From an uncultured Clostridia bacterium (lineage in GTDB: Bacteria > Bacillota > Clostridia > Christensenellales > Borkfalkiaceae), in assembly GCA_944337235.1 (NCBI GenBank), contig CALVLK010000001.1, positions 124,001 to 188,000 of the forward strand: a stretch of 64,000 nt of DNA. Direction: 5' to 3'. The position numbers and the translations under genes were made by a program. Below are positions 51,583-60,601 of this stretch, piece by piece. Position 1 is the stretch's first letter. Each line of letters opens with the position of its first letter. Below the pieces are notes generated by a model. It made no database searches and was not told the DNA's origin. It worked only from the letters and a program-made list of their open reading frames with translations.

Positions 51583-52054
51583 ACAGCGCAAGATGCACGC
51601 GCTCGTCCTCAATGATGCGCGCGATCACCGCATGCACGTCGGAATTTTTCAGGCGGCAGAGCATACGCTCGTATTCGGCGATCGCATTCTCCTCGCTGCA
51701 GATATCAGCGCAGATCATGCGCCGCGCGCCGCGCACATAGTTCACCCCTGCCGCACAGTAATAGCCGACGGGATAGGGCGGGCATGCCGTAAACACGGGC
51801 GGGGCGCCCAGCCGCGTGATGAGCCGCGCCAGAATGTGCATATGACGCATCTCTACCACAGAGACCTGCATGAGCAGCTCCGACGCATCCTTCATACCGC
51901 ACTCTCCGAACAAAACGGACTGATAGACATATTGCAAAACTGCAGTCATTTCCCCCATTCTCCCCGCATAGGCGGGCGCGACAATGCGCAGCGCGGCAGG
52001 ATCAGGCGTGATCGCTTCAAGCGAGGGATAGGGCAATTCAGATCGGACATCCAT
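51542..52054 (-). CDS. Ferritin-like four-helix protein
   Basis: The 170-aa protein appears to be a four-helix bundle with iron-type ligands: EMTAVLQYVYQS (helix 1, Glu34), VEMRHMHILARLI (helix 2, Glu and His two residues apart), AIAEYERML (helix 3) and IIEDERVHLALFNHLL (helix 4, Glu-x-x-His). This is the pattern of di-iron ferritin-like/rubrerythrin proteins, without a rubredoxin domain. It might store iron or detoxify peroxide, or be a spore-coat CotJC-like protein. AAAAAAGGAGG precedes the chosen ATG. It is divergent from the aldo-keto reductase gene. Confidence 0.7.
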   Translation of the reverse strand: MDVRSELPYPSLEAITPDPAALRIVAPAYAGRMGEMTAVLQYVYQSVLFGECGMKDASELLMQVSVVEMRHMHILARLITRLGAPPVFTACPPYPVGYYCAAGVNYVRGARRMICADICSEENAIAEYERMLCRLKNSDVHAVIARIIEDERVHLALFNHLLDQVCSAPA

Positions 52055-52133
52055 TGAGCAGCCTCCTTTTTTACAATGTATGCCGTCGGAGCAAACTTGC
52101 GTTCCCGCAGCGGAATTTTGCAGGCGACAATGC

Positions 52134-52162
52134 TTGCAATCGGACAAAAAATATGCTATCCT
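52134..52162 (+). promoter_or_regulatory. Promoter of the aldo-keto reductase gene
   Basis: TTGCAA (52134-52139), 17-bp spacer ending ATGC, TATCCT (52157-52162); the start would be near 52169. Confidence 0.65.
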
Positions 52163-52192
52163 TTTGGAAAGGACAGCAAGGTGGTTTATTCT

Positions 52193-53230
52193 ATGATGGA
52201 TGAAAGCAAATTCAAACGGCTTCTGGGCAACCGCGAACGCGTTCCCGATCCCATGCGATACAGAAAGGACGCGATGCAATACAGGCATGCAGGAAAAAGC
52301 GGCCTGAAATTGCCGGAGATCTCGCTCGGCCTCTGGCACAACTTCGGCGCGATGGGCGATTCCCTGGAAAATATGCGCGATATGATCTTCACGGCATTCG
52401 ACAACGGGATCACCAACTTCGACATCGCAAACAACTACGGGCCGCCCAACGGTGCGGCCGAAGAGAACTTCGGCAGGATCTTAAAGAGCAGCTTCTCTGC
52501 CTACCGCGACGAGATGCTCATCTGCACAAAGGCGGGCTTCGGGATGTGGAAGGGTCCCTACGGCGACGGCGGCAGCAAAAAATACCTTACCGCCGCTCTG
52601 GATCAGAGCCTTAAGCGCCTCGGCGTGGACTACGTCGATATCTTCTATCATCATCGCCCCGATCCCAATACGCCCATTGAAGAGACATGCTATGCGCTGC
52701 ACCGCCTGGTGGAAGCGGGCAAGGCGCTCTACATTGGCGTCTCCAATTACAATACCGAGCAGCTGAAGCGGGCGCTCCCCGTCTTCCGGGAACTGAAAAC
52801 GCCCTTCCTGCTCAACCAGGTCTGCTATAACCTGTTGGACCGCACCATCGAAGAAAACGGCATGATGCAGCTTGCAGAGAATTCGGGGTTCGGGATCATC
52901 GTATATTCTCCCCTCGCCCAGGGTCTTCTGACGGACAAATACCGCTACGGAATCCCCGCGGACAGCCGCATGCAGAAGAGCTTTACGCTCAAACAGGAGC
53001 GCCTCACGCCCACCCTGATGAAACAGCTCGACGAGCTGCGCGACATCGCCGAGGCCCGTGCGCAGACGCTTGCGGAACTTGCGCTCTCCTGGGTGCTGCG
53101 CAGCAAGACCGTCTCCAGCGTCATCATCGGCGCCTCTTCCTCCGAACAGATTCTCGACAATATCCGCGTCAACCCCTCCTTCTCGGAAGATGAACTTGCC
53201 GCGATCGAACGCATCTGCGGCCAGAACTGA
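52193..53230 (+). CDS. Aldo/keto reductase, YghZ-like
   Basis: The 345-aa NADPH-dependent reductase has the catalytic tetrad: Asp77 and Tyr82 (NFDIANNYGPPNG), Lys113 (CTKAGFGMW), and His153 or His154 (FYHHRPD). The NFGAMGDSLENMRDMIFTAFDNGITNFD and ANNYGPPNGAAEENFG segments are close to YghZ/L-glyceraldehyde 3-phosphate reductase, a methylglyoxal-detoxifying enzyme. The C-terminal GASSSEQILDN binds the cofactor phosphate. The start chosen is the first of two ATGs after AAGGTGG; upstream in-frame ATGs precede the promoter. A possible partner in stress defence with the ferritin-like protein. Confidence 0.88.
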   Translation: MMDESKFKRLLGNRERVPDPMRYRKDAMQYRHAGKSGLKLPEISLGLWHNFGAMGDSLENMRDMIFTAFDNGITNFDIANNYGPPNGAAEENFGRILKSSFSAYRDEMLICTKAGFGMWKGPYGDGGSKKYLTAALDQSLKRLGVDYVDIFYHHRPDPNTPIEETCYALHRLVEAGKALYIGVSNYNTEQLKRALPVFRELKTPFLLNQVCYNLLDRTIEENGMMQLAENSGFGIIVYSPLAQGLLTDKYRYGIPADSRMQKSFTLKQERLTPTLMKQLDELRDIAEARAQTLAELALSWVLRSKTVSSVIIGASSSEQILDNIRVNPSFSEDELAAIERICGQN

Positions 53231-53243
53231 ACATACGGCAAAA

Positions 53244-53279
53244 CGAGGTGTACGCACCAGGCGTACACCTCGTTTTTTT
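53244..53279. terminator. Bidirectional terminator
   Basis: A 12-bp stem (53244-53255 with 53261-53272), 5-nt loop, T7 on the plus side and TTTTG on the minus side; it serves both the reductase gene and the convergent small gene. Confidence 0.9.
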
Positions 53280-53289
53280 CGGTTGTTTT

Positions 53290-53442
53290 TCAGTTATCCG
53301 CTTCGTAATGACAGTCGGAATACTGCGTAGGGGGCATGGTCTCGCCCTCACCAACATAGATGGTATTGATGACCTTACCCTCTCCGTTGACGACCTTGTA
53401 GGAACCTGTCTTAGGACAGGTATCACCGCAATTAAGTCTCAT
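53290..53442 (-). CDS. YjzC-like small protein (50 aa)
   Basis: The 50-aa protein starts MRLNCGDTCPKTGSYKVV and ends with GETMPPTQYSDCHYEADN. The GDTCPKTGxY...GETxPP pattern is that of the small YjzC family of Firmicutes, with Cys5, Cys9 and Cys44 as potential metal ligands. GGAGG stands 9 nt before the ATG, and a terminator follows, so the gene is real although short. No function is known for the family. It is 64 nt downstream of uppP and may be co-transcribed with it. Confidence 0.75.
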   Translation of the reverse strand: MRLNCGDTCPKTGSYKVVNGEGKVINTIYVGEGETMPPTQYSDCHYEADN

Positions 53443-53506
53443 CACATTTACCTCCGATACCATCAGTATGGGGGAAATGCAGAAAGATATACATCGAAAT
53501 GATGAT

Positions 53507-54340
53507 TCATGCGAGCACGCCGGCAGCGCCGAGCGAAATACAGACGACGGCGAGCAGCGTAAGGTACAGGCTGAACCACTTATAATTCGCCTTCTCAATG
53601 ATACGGAGCATGAACTTGACCGCAAAGAAGCCGCATACCGCCGAAACGACCACGCCGATCGCCATGCTGACCCCGGCTGCAGCGTCGATCGCAAGCGAGA
53701 CGCCCTCTTGGGGAAAGACGACGTCCTTCAGGCTGACCACGGCGCTCCCGAGAATGATGGGAATGCTCATCAGGAAGGAGAAGCGCGCGACTTCGCTGCG
53801 GCTTCCGCCCGAGATGACGCCCGCCGCTATGGTAGAGCCGCTGCGCGAGATGCCGGGCAGCAGCGCAAAAACCTGCGTGACTCCCATGGCGGCGGCATTG
53901 CGCCAGCCGAGGGGCCGCCCCTCGCTGCGCTTTTTTGCCACATATTCGGTGATAATAAGAAGCAGCGCCGTCACCGCAAAGCACGCGGCGAGTACAAAGA
54001 TGAACGCGCTGCCGCCCATCATGCCGTCGATGAGATCCTGAAGGAGCAGCCCCGCGATCCCCGCCGGGATGGTCGCCACGATGAGCATGAGAAGGGTCTT
54101 GAACGGCCTGTGAAAGAGCGCGAGAATGTCCTTCCACAGCACGATCACGACCGCGGCGAGCGTGCCGACGTGCAGCATGATGTCGAAGAACAGTTCATTG
54201 CCGACGAAGGTCTGCAGGCCGCATGCCTCAAAGATCATATGCACCAGCGAAAGATGCCCGCTGGAAGAAACGGGCAGGAACTCAGTGAGTCCCTGCACCG
54301 CTCCAAGAATTATCGATTGCCAAATCGCTGTCCATATCAT
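53507..54340 (-). CDS. uppP: Undecaprenyl-diphosphatase
   Basis: Dephosphorylates undecaprenyl pyrophosphate to recycle the lipid carrier for cell-wall synthesis; higher levels give bacitracin tolerance. The 277-aa protein has about eight membrane segments and the two active-site regions: GAVQGLTEFLPVSSSGHL (about 12-29, with catalytic Glu and Ser-rich loop) and PGISRSGSTI (about 165-174, catalytic Arg). It starts 8 nt after the foldase-like lipoprotein gene, so the two genes form an operon. Confidence 0.95.
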   Translation of the reverse strand: MIWTAIWQSIILGAVQGLTEFLPVSSSGHLSLVHMIFEACGLQTFVGNELFFDIMLHVGTLAAVVIVLWKDILALFHRPFKTLLMLIVATIPAGIAGLLLQDLIDGMMGGSAFIFVLAACFAVTALLLIITEYVAKKRSEGRPLGWRNAAAMGVTQVFALLPGISRSGSTIAAGVISGGSRSEVARFSFLMSIPIILGSAVVSLKDVVFPQEGVSLAIDAAAGVSMAIGVVVSAVCGFFAVKFMLRIIEKANYKWFSLYLTLLAVVCISLGAAGVLA

Positions 54341-54348
54341 AGTTTCAA

Positions 54349-56454
54349 TCAGTGCGAATGCGTGTCGGAGGAAGTGCCCTCAACCGTTTCAACCAGATCG
54401 CTGTAACGCGAAGGATATTCCGTGACACATTCGTCGGTGGCATAGGCGTTGATGATCTGCGTCTGTCTGTCCGTCGCGTACGTCTCGAGATTAGAGGATT
54501 TCTTTGCCTCGTAGTAGAGGTTCGAGAAGGTCCCTTCCACATCGATCTCGTCCCAGTTGAAGGTATAAGGCGTATTGCCCGCATACGAGAAGGTGCAATA
54601 GATAATGTGCCAGCCGTAGTCGGTGGGCGCCACGACGATGGTACCCGCCCCGCCGCGCACTGCAAGCTGCGCCGCATATTCAAATTCGGGCATGTAGTCC
54701 GTTTCGTCGGGAGAGACGACATATCCGAGATAGCTGTTCAGCCCTGCCGTATCCGTATTATATGCAAAAGACAGTTCGTTTATCATGGACATCGCCACAT
54801 TTTCCGTAGAGCCTTCCACAAAGACGTTGTTTGCATTGAAGGTCGAGGCGATCGTCTGCCCGTCCTTCGCCACGCTGCCCGTGTAATAGACAAAGGAAGA
54901 ATAGTCCACTTCACCGTCGGTGTAATAGTTGCTCACCTGCCTGTTATAGTAGGCGGAGGTGCCGTTTGGATGATCCGCATTGAGAATGGAATATCCGCCG
55001 AAGGTAAGGTAAGCTTCGATCTCGGAGATGACGTCGTCCACCGTGAGCTGCTTGGGCGTGATGACGTAATCGCCGTCCTCGTCCGTCTCCACGGTGCCGT
55101 TGTAGGTGTACTTGCCGTAGTAATTGGTGAGCGCTTCGTAACGCGAGGTGTTCTTTAAGCTGTTTTCAAAGAAGAGGTAGCCGCGCGCGCTATCGCCGTT
55201 CGTGAATGCCTTGTCCTCCTCCGTTGCTTCAAAGGAATAATCGTCGTGCCCCGTAAACCATGTTCTGCGCTGGTCGGTCGCCCTGAGCGACTGCAGAAGA
55301 GATGCCCTCGTGCCGAACTTGTTGCCGTAGCGGTCGCCGCTGTCGGCAAGTGCGTTTTCCAGCGCCGCAGACTGCGACGTGGTGAAGGGAAGCAGGATGT
55401 TGATGACAAATCCGTAGTTCTCGTCGGGGGAATAGAGCACGAACGAGGAATCGGAGACGCTGTCGAGCGCGGTCTCGAGCGCATCGGTGTCGTTGTCGAA
55501 CTGGTTGCGCTGCGAGGTGAGCGTATTGTTGTATTCCGATTCGATCCACTCACGCGTAACCTGCGCTTCCGCCTCCTCCTCGAAGGCGTCTGCAAGTTTG
55601 TTGATGATCAGCGTTTCGTATGCGTTTTTCAGCTCGATCTTGAAATAGGTCAGGCTTTCGGGATCGGTCGTATCCTCGTTGCCCGAAATGAGCGAGAAAT
55701 ATTCGAGGCTGGAGACGAAGAGCCCGTAACCCCTTCTTCTCGTCGAGGGGGTGGAACCTTCCTGCGTCTCGTAGCTGCCGCAGTTGGAGGCAGAGTTATA
55801 GCCCGTATAGATCTTATACGCCTCGTCGTAATAGTCCTCAAGCTCCGTATCGATGCCCGTGGGGGTCGTGCGCGCCGTATCGTGGTCGTGATCGTCCTCT
55901 TCGGCGTTGATATAGGAGGCCTCCTGCGTGTCGATGGAGTTATTGAAGGCCGTTCTTACGCTGTAGTTGGCCTGCGCGATCTCCTCCTTGGTGAGGAAAT
56001 AGGAGAGGCCGGCAAGATCCCGATCAAGGGAGTCGGAGATGCCCGCCGTGGCGCTCTCGTATCCGGAGACCGTGTAATCGAAAGAGTCGCTTTCGAAGAA
56101 ATATACCTTCGCAAATTGCAGATAGACCTGGCGGTTGACGAGGCTGTCAATCAGAAGCTCGAACGTTTCCTCCGCCGTATAGCTGTATGTGGACATCAGC
56201 TCCTGCCCGGAACTGACATAGCTTGCCAGAAGGTCGCGCTTGAGCACCTGCGCCGGTTCGATCGCCGAAGCATAGTCGGCATATATCCCGCCCGATTGGA
56301 AGTCTTCGCCGTTGGTGATGTCTACCTCAGCAACGACCTGAAGAAGATCCTGATCGGGATCCGTGGTGATGAGATCGCACGCAGTTGCCACCGTCCCGAA
56401 CAGAAAGAGGGAGGAAAGCGCAACCGCAGCTACCTTTTGTTTTCTGAATTTCAT
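54349..56454 (-). CDS. Large lipoprotein, SurA/PrsA foldase-like
   Basis: The 701-aa protein starts with a lipoprotein signal peptide (MKFRKQKVAAVALSSLFLFG, Cys26 after VATA). The region about 70-115 (AEETFELLIDSLVNRQVYLQFAK) resembles the SurA/PrsA N-terminal chaperone helix, and a late segment (GAGTIVVAPTDYGWHIIYC, about 618-636) resembles the last strand of a parvulin peptidyl-prolyl isomerase, YGYHII. The middle is rich in Asp, Glu, Ser, Thr and Tyr with low similarity to anything I know. It ends THSH and holds an internal HDHD stretch that might bind metal. It would sit on the outer membrane face, perhaps helping exported proteins fold. Annotation as a foldase is tentative. Confidence 0.6.
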   Translation of the reverse strand: MKFRKQKVAAVALSSLFLFGTVATACDLITTDPDQDLLQVVAEVDITNGEDFQSGGIYADYASAIEPAQVLKRDLLASYVSSGQELMSTYSYTAEETFELLIDSLVNRQVYLQFAKVYFFESDSFDYTVSGYESATAGISDSLDRDLAGLSYFLTKEEIAQANYSVRTAFNNSIDTQEASYINAEEDDHDHDTARTTPTGIDTELEDYYDEAYKIYTGYNSASNCGSYETQEGSTPSTRRRGYGLFVSSLEYFSLISGNEDTTDPESLTYFKIELKNAYETLIINKLADAFEEEAEAQVTREWIESEYNNTLTSQRNQFDNDTDALETALDSVSDSSFVLYSPDENYGFVINILLPFTTSQSAALENALADSGDRYGNKFGTRASLLQSLRATDQRRTWFTGHDDYSFEATEEDKAFTNGDSARGYLFFENSLKNTSRYEALTNYYGKYTYNGTVETDEDGDYVITPKQLTVDDVISEIEAYLTFGGYSILNADHPNGTSAYYNRQVSNYYTDGEVDYSSFVYYTGSVAKDGQTIASTFNANNVFVEGSTENVAMSMINELSFAYNTDTAGLNSYLGYVVSPDETDYMPEFEYAAQLAVRGGAGTIVVAPTDYGWHIIYCTFSYAGNTPYTFNWDEIDVEGTFSNLYYEAKKSSNLETYATDRQTQIINAYATDECVTEYPSRYSDLVETVEGTSSDTHSH

Positions 56455-56512
56455 ACTGTCATTTCTCCGAACGATTTTGTGCGGGCAGTTTCCCGCAATC
56501 TTATACCTATCA

Positions 56513-56541
56513 ATTATAACGCATTTTTCCGATAAGTGCAA
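56513..56541 (-). promoter_or_regulatory. Promoter of the lipoprotein-uppP operon
   Basis: Minus strand TTGCAC (56536-56541), 17-bp spacer, TATAAT (56513-56518), lying just after mfd. Confidence 0.75.
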
Positions 56542-56558
56542 ATAATTCTCAGTGAAAA

Positions 56559-59500
56559 TCACGGAAAAGTTGCCGCAAATTTCAAGAATTTCGTCATGAG
56601 AAGCAATGTTTTGCTCCCTGAGGTACGCACCGGGAAGCGAAGCGCGGGCGCACTCGTCATATCGAGCGCATATTTTCCCTTATATTGCTCCATCGCAGCG
56701 GCGAGCTTTTTGTCCGAAAGCGCCTCAAGCGCAGAAAATTGCAGCGTGCCCGCCCTGTGATCGAGCGTGATCTTTTTGACATGGAAGCGCGAAGCGTACT
56801 CCTTGCAGATGGCGATGAGCAGAAGGTTGTGCGTCTCCTCCGGCATCTTTCCGTAGGTCTCTTCCAGCGAGAGCGTCACGCGCTTATAATCTGCGGCGCT
56901 GCGGATCTCCGCGATCTGCTTGTAGCAGTCCATGCGCCCCGCGTTGGACTCCACATAGCTTTCGGGGATGAACGCCGTCGTCTTGATGTCGAGATCGACG
57001 CTCTCGTGCACCTCGCCCGTGAGTTCCTCTTTCAGGAATTTGGAATAGAGCTCATAGCCGATCTTGTCCATATGCCCGTGCTGCTCGGCACCGAGCACGT
57101 TGCCCGCGCCGCGGATCTCGAGATCGCGCATGGCGATGCGGAACCCCGAGCCGAGCTCGGTGAACTGCATGATCGCCTTCAATCGCTCGGCGGCGTTTTC
57201 GGTCATGAGCCGCTCGGGTTTGTATGTAAAATAGGCATGGGCAAGGCGGGTACCGCGCCCCACGCGGCCACGCAGCTGGTACAGCTGCGAAATGCCCAGC
57301 CTGTCGGCGTCGATGACGATGAGCGTGTTGGCGTTGGGAAGGTCGATGCCGTTTTCGATGATCGTCGTCGTGACGAGGATGTCCTCCTCCCGCCGATAGA
57401 AGCCGAACACATTGCGTTCGAGCGTTGCATGATCCATTCTGCCGTGCGCGACGGCGATGCGCGCCTCGGGCACGATCTCGCGGATGTGCGCCGCAAAGGA
57501 GTTGATGCTCTCCACCCGGTTATAGAGGACAAAGACCTGTCCGCCGCGCGCGATCTCGCGGATGCAGGCGTCGCGGATGAGCGGCTCCGTCTCCTCAGTG
57601 ACATAGGTCTGCACGGGCAGGCGCGCCTGCGGCGGCGTCTGTATGGTCGAAATATCGCGGATCCCGGAAAGCGAAAGATGCAGCGTGCGCGGAATGGGCG
57701 TCGCCGTCATGGTGAGGCAATCGACGTTCCGCTTATACGTCTTGAGCTTTTCCTTATGCTCCACGCCGAAGCGCTGCTCCTCGTCCAAAATCAGAAGCCC
57801 CAGATCGTGAAAGACGACGTCGGAGGAGAGCAGGCGGTGCGTGCCCACGACAAGGTCGATCTTCCCCGCCTTCAGATCGGCAAGAATGGCGCGCTGCTCG
57901 CGCTCGGTGCGGAAGCGGTTGAGGCATGCCACGCTGACCCCGAAGGACGCCATGCGCTCCGTCGCCGTCTGAAAATGCTGTTCAGAGAGCACCGTACTCG
58001 GGCACATGAGCGCCGCCTGTCTGCCCGCCAGGATGCAAAGGTAGGCGGCGCGCAGCGCCACCTCCGTCTTGCCGAAGCCGACGTCGCCGCAGAGCAGACG
58101 GTCCATGACCTTGGAAGAACACATATCCGCGCGGATCTCCTCGAACGAGGTGCGCTGATCGGGGGTGTCCTCGTAGGGGAACGCCGCCTCGAACTCCTCC
58201 ATCTCCTCGGCATAGTACGGGAAGACGTACCCCGTCTTTTCCTGCCGCTCCGCATAGAGCGCTTTAAGATCGAACGCCATCTTTTTGAGCGACGCGCGCA
58301 CGCGTGCCTTGACGCGTTCAAACTCGCCGCCCCCGATCTTGGAGAGCGCCGGCTCGTCCCCGCCCATATACTTGCTGAGGATATCCATCTGCTCAACGGG
58401 CACATACAGCGTATCGCCGTCGCGGTAGGCGAGCGCGACATATTCCTTGACGCCGTCCGTCGTCTCGATCTTCTTCATGCCCGTGATACGCCCGATGCCG
58501 TACGTCTCATGCACGGCATAGTCGCCGATCTCGGGCGCCACGAACAGGTCGCCGCGCCGCTTTTTCAGCTTGCGGCGGGCAGGCGCCTTCAAAAAGAGAT
58601 CGCCCGACCCGATGACGGCGAGTTTGCAGTCATGCAGGATGAACCCCTTCTCGAGCGTATCCTCCACGATCGCCCTGCCGCGCAGCGCAAGGAGGGAGTC
58701 TGGCAGATCGCCGACGGCAAGCGCATTCTCTTCGAGCAGGTCCCTGAGCTTCTTGGCGCGCTCTCCCCCGCCGCTGCATAAAATGACGCGGTAACCCGAG
58801 CGCGCCCAGTTGGTCAGATCGACAATGAGGTCGGAGAAGCCGTTGAGGTATCTGCGCACGGGCACGGAGGGGATGTTGCGCATGCGAAGAGGGTTGAAAA
58901 AATGCGTCTGCGCCGCGAACGTCATGAGCGCAAGGTTGCGGCGGGAGGAAAAGCTCTGCATGAACTTCTCCTCGTCCTCGTATTGCCCGCGGGAAAAGCG
59001 CATGACCTCGCCCCCCTCGTACAGCTGCGAAAAGCGCTCCTCGTGCTCCTTCCAGAGCGCGGAGAGGCGGTCGCGGATGAGCTTGCATTCGTCAAAGATG
59101 ACGAGGGCGTCCCGCTGCAGGACGTCGAAGAGATAGCAGGAGTTGCGCAGGAGGGGCAGCACGAAGCCGTTGCGCTCGCCGCCGCCCAGCTCCTCCGCAA
59201 GCGTCTGCATCCGCGTATAGGCGGCGGCATTGGGGGCCTTTTTGCATTCATCGCGCAGCACCTTTGCGACGTGCTCCGCCTCCCCCTCCGCATAGACGAC
59301 GTCCGTCGCCGTCAGAATTTCGACGGCGGACAGCGGCGCGAGCCGCTCCCCCGTCGCCTCGTCGTACGGTTTGATCGCCTCGACTTCGTCGCCGAAGAAG
59401 TCGATGCGCACGGGATGATCGCAGTTGACGGGAAAGATGTCGAGAATGTCGCCGTGCACGGCAAAGGCGCCCTGCGCCTCCACCTGGTATTCCCGCGAAT

Positions 59501-59954
59501 AGCCCATCTCGATCAGCCTGTCGACCAAAGCGGAGAACTCCGTCTCCGTTCCGACGGAGAGGCGGATAACGGGCATGCGCATGGGGATGAGCTGCAGGGC
59601 CGATTCCACGTCGAGCACCAGCACCTCTGCACCCGTCTGCCACGCATAGAGCGCATTGAGCCTGCGATAGAGAGCGTCGCGGGAGAACGCCTTGCGGTAT
59701 GTGAGCACTTCGTCCTTGGCAGAGAGCAGCGCGCATCGCTTGCCGGAGAGGGTCGCGATCGCCTCGCAGGCATGCTGCGCCGAAAGCGCGTCTGCCGTAA
59801 GATAGACGCACCGCCCCTCGACAAGAGAGGCGATGAGATATTTCTCCGCGTCTGACAGGCCGGACACGGCGGTGGGAACGCCGTCCGCAATGTCCTTCCC
59901 GAGCAGCGAATACTCCCCGAATAAGTTGTCAAAGGTGAAAAAACCCCGTTTCAT
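56559..59954 (-). CDS. mfd: Transcription-repair coupling factor
   Basis: Removes RNA polymerase stalled at DNA lesions and recruits UvrA. The 1131-aa protein is full length. In order: a UvrB-homology module (about 1-310, YSREYQVEAQGAFAVHGDILDIFP), the RNA polymerase-interacting CarD-like domain (about 480-560, GDYAVHETYGIGRI), the SF2 translocase with Walker A GDVGFGKT and DEEQ-box LILDEEQRFGV (about 610-960), and the C-terminal TRCF domain (about 1000-1131). It ends 104 nt before the lipoprotein gene. It follows pth with 8 nt between, as in many Firmicutes. Confidence 0.97.
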   Translation of the reverse strand: MKRGFFTFDNLFGEYSLLGKDIADGVPTAVSGLSDAEKYLIASLVEGRCVYLTADALSAQHACEAIATLSGKRCALLSAKDEVLTYRKAFSRDALYRRLNALYAWQTGAEVLVLDVESALQLIPMRMPVIRLSVGTETEFSALVDRLIEMGYSREYQVEAQGAFAVHGDILDIFPVNCDHPVRIDFFGDEVEAIKPYDEATGERLAPLSAVEILTATDVVYAEGEAEHVAKVLRDECKKAPNAAAYTRMQTLAEELGGGERNGFVLPLLRNSCYLFDVLQRDALVIFDECKLIRDRLSALWKEHEERFSQLYEGGEVMRFSRGQYEDEEKFMQSFSSRRNLALMTFAAQTHFFNPLRMRNIPSVPVRRYLNGFSDLIVDLTNWARSGYRVILCSGGGERAKKLRDLLEENALAVGDLPDSLLALRGRAIVEDTLEKGFILHDCKLAVIGSGDLFLKAPARRKLKKRRGDLFVAPEIGDYAVHETYGIGRITGMKKIETTDGVKEYVALAYRDGDTLYVPVEQMDILSKYMGGDEPALSKIGGGEFERVKARVRASLKKMAFDLKALYAERQEKTGYVFPYYAEEMEEFEAAFPYEDTPDQRTSFEEIRADMCSSKVMDRLLCGDVGFGKTEVALRAAYLCILAGRQAALMCPSTVLSEQHFQTATERMASFGVSVACLNRFRTEREQRAILADLKAGKIDLVVGTHRLLSSDVVFHDLGLLILDEEQRFGVEHKEKLKTYKRNVDCLTMTATPIPRTLHLSLSGIRDISTIQTPPQARLPVQTYVTEETEPLIRDACIREIARGGQVFVLYNRVESINSFAAHIREIVPEARIAVAHGRMDHATLERNVFGFYRREEDILVTTTIIENGIDLPNANTLIVIDADRLGISQLYQLRGRVGRGTRLAHAYFTYKPERLMTENAAERLKAIMQFTELGSGFRIAMRDLEIRGAGNVLGAEQHGHMDKIGYELYSKFLKEELTGEVHESVDLDIKTTAFIPESYVESNAGRMDCYKQIAEIRSAADYKRVTLSLEETYGKMPEETHNLLLIAICKEYASRFHVKKITLDHRAGTLQFSALEALSDKKLAAAMEQYKGKYALDMTSAPALRFPVRTSGSKTLLLMTKFLKFAATFP

Positions 59955-59962
59955 GCTTCCTG

Positions 59963-60526
59963 TCAGCCGTTATACTTCGTCATTACCAGCTCGCAGGCCT
60001 CACCATGGGCGAGTGCGAGCGCAGCCTCGGCGGCGCGGTGGCATGCCTCGGCAAAGAGCACATAGTCCTCCTTCCGGATCTCGGAGAGAACATAGTCGAT
60101 GATGGGCATTTCACGCTCGGGGTCGCGGATGCCGATGCGGATGCGCGCAAATTGCGAAAATCCCAGTTCGGCAATGACCGAACGCATCCCGTTGTGCGTG
60201 CCCGCGCTGCCGCTCGCGCGGATGCGCACGTGCCCCTTGGGCAGGTCGTAATCGTCATAGATCACGACGAGCTGTTCGGGCGTGATCTTGTGCTTTGCGA
60301 CGAGTTGCCTTACCGCCCTGCCCGAGGCGTTCATATATGTCATCGGGCGCGCGATGATCACCTTTTCGCCGCCGACAAACGCCTCGGCGACGGAGGCCTC
60401 GCATTCCTTTTTTTTAAATTTCACCCCGAGCGCCTCGGCGCAGTCCCATGCCGCCAGAAAGCCCAGGTTGTGAAACGTCTTTTCATATTTTTTGTCGGGA
60501 TTCCCGAGCCCCACAATCAGAAACAT
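59963..60526 (-). CDS. pth: Peptidyl-tRNA hydrolase
   Basis: Frees tRNA from drop-off peptidyl-tRNA. The 187-aa protein is of normal length. MFLIVGLGNPDKKYEKTFHNLGF gives catalytic His19 and Asn9; YDDYDLPKGHVRIRASGSAGTHNGMRSV holds the conserved Asp and the GSAGHNG-type loop (here with a Thr inserted). The start ATG follows AAAAGGAGAGG. It is transcribed before mfd in the usual pth-mfd order and after prs, from which a terminator separates it. Confidence 0.95.
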   Translation of the reverse strand: MFLIVGLGNPDKKYEKTFHNLGFLAAWDCAEALGVKFKKKECEASVAEAFVGGEKVIIARPMTYMNASGRAVRQLVAKHKITPEQLVVIYDDYDLPKGHVRIRASGSAGTHNGMRSVIAELGFSQFARIRIGIRDPEREMPIIDYVLSEIRKEDYVLFAEACHRAAEAALALAHGEACELVMTKYNG

Positions 60527-60550
60527 GACCTCTCCTTTTCTCAACCGTTA

Positions 60551-60584
60551 AAAAAGCCGCTTATCGCATGGCAAGCGGCTTTTC
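60551..60584 (-). terminator. Terminator of prs
   Basis: Minus strand AAGCCGCTT-type stem of 9-10 bp (60584-60573 region with 60562-60552), 10-nt loop, then TTTTTT. It stands 18 nt after the prs stop and 25 nt before pth. Confidence 0.8.
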
Positions 60585-60601
60585 CTGAGTTTTTCTTTTC
60601 G

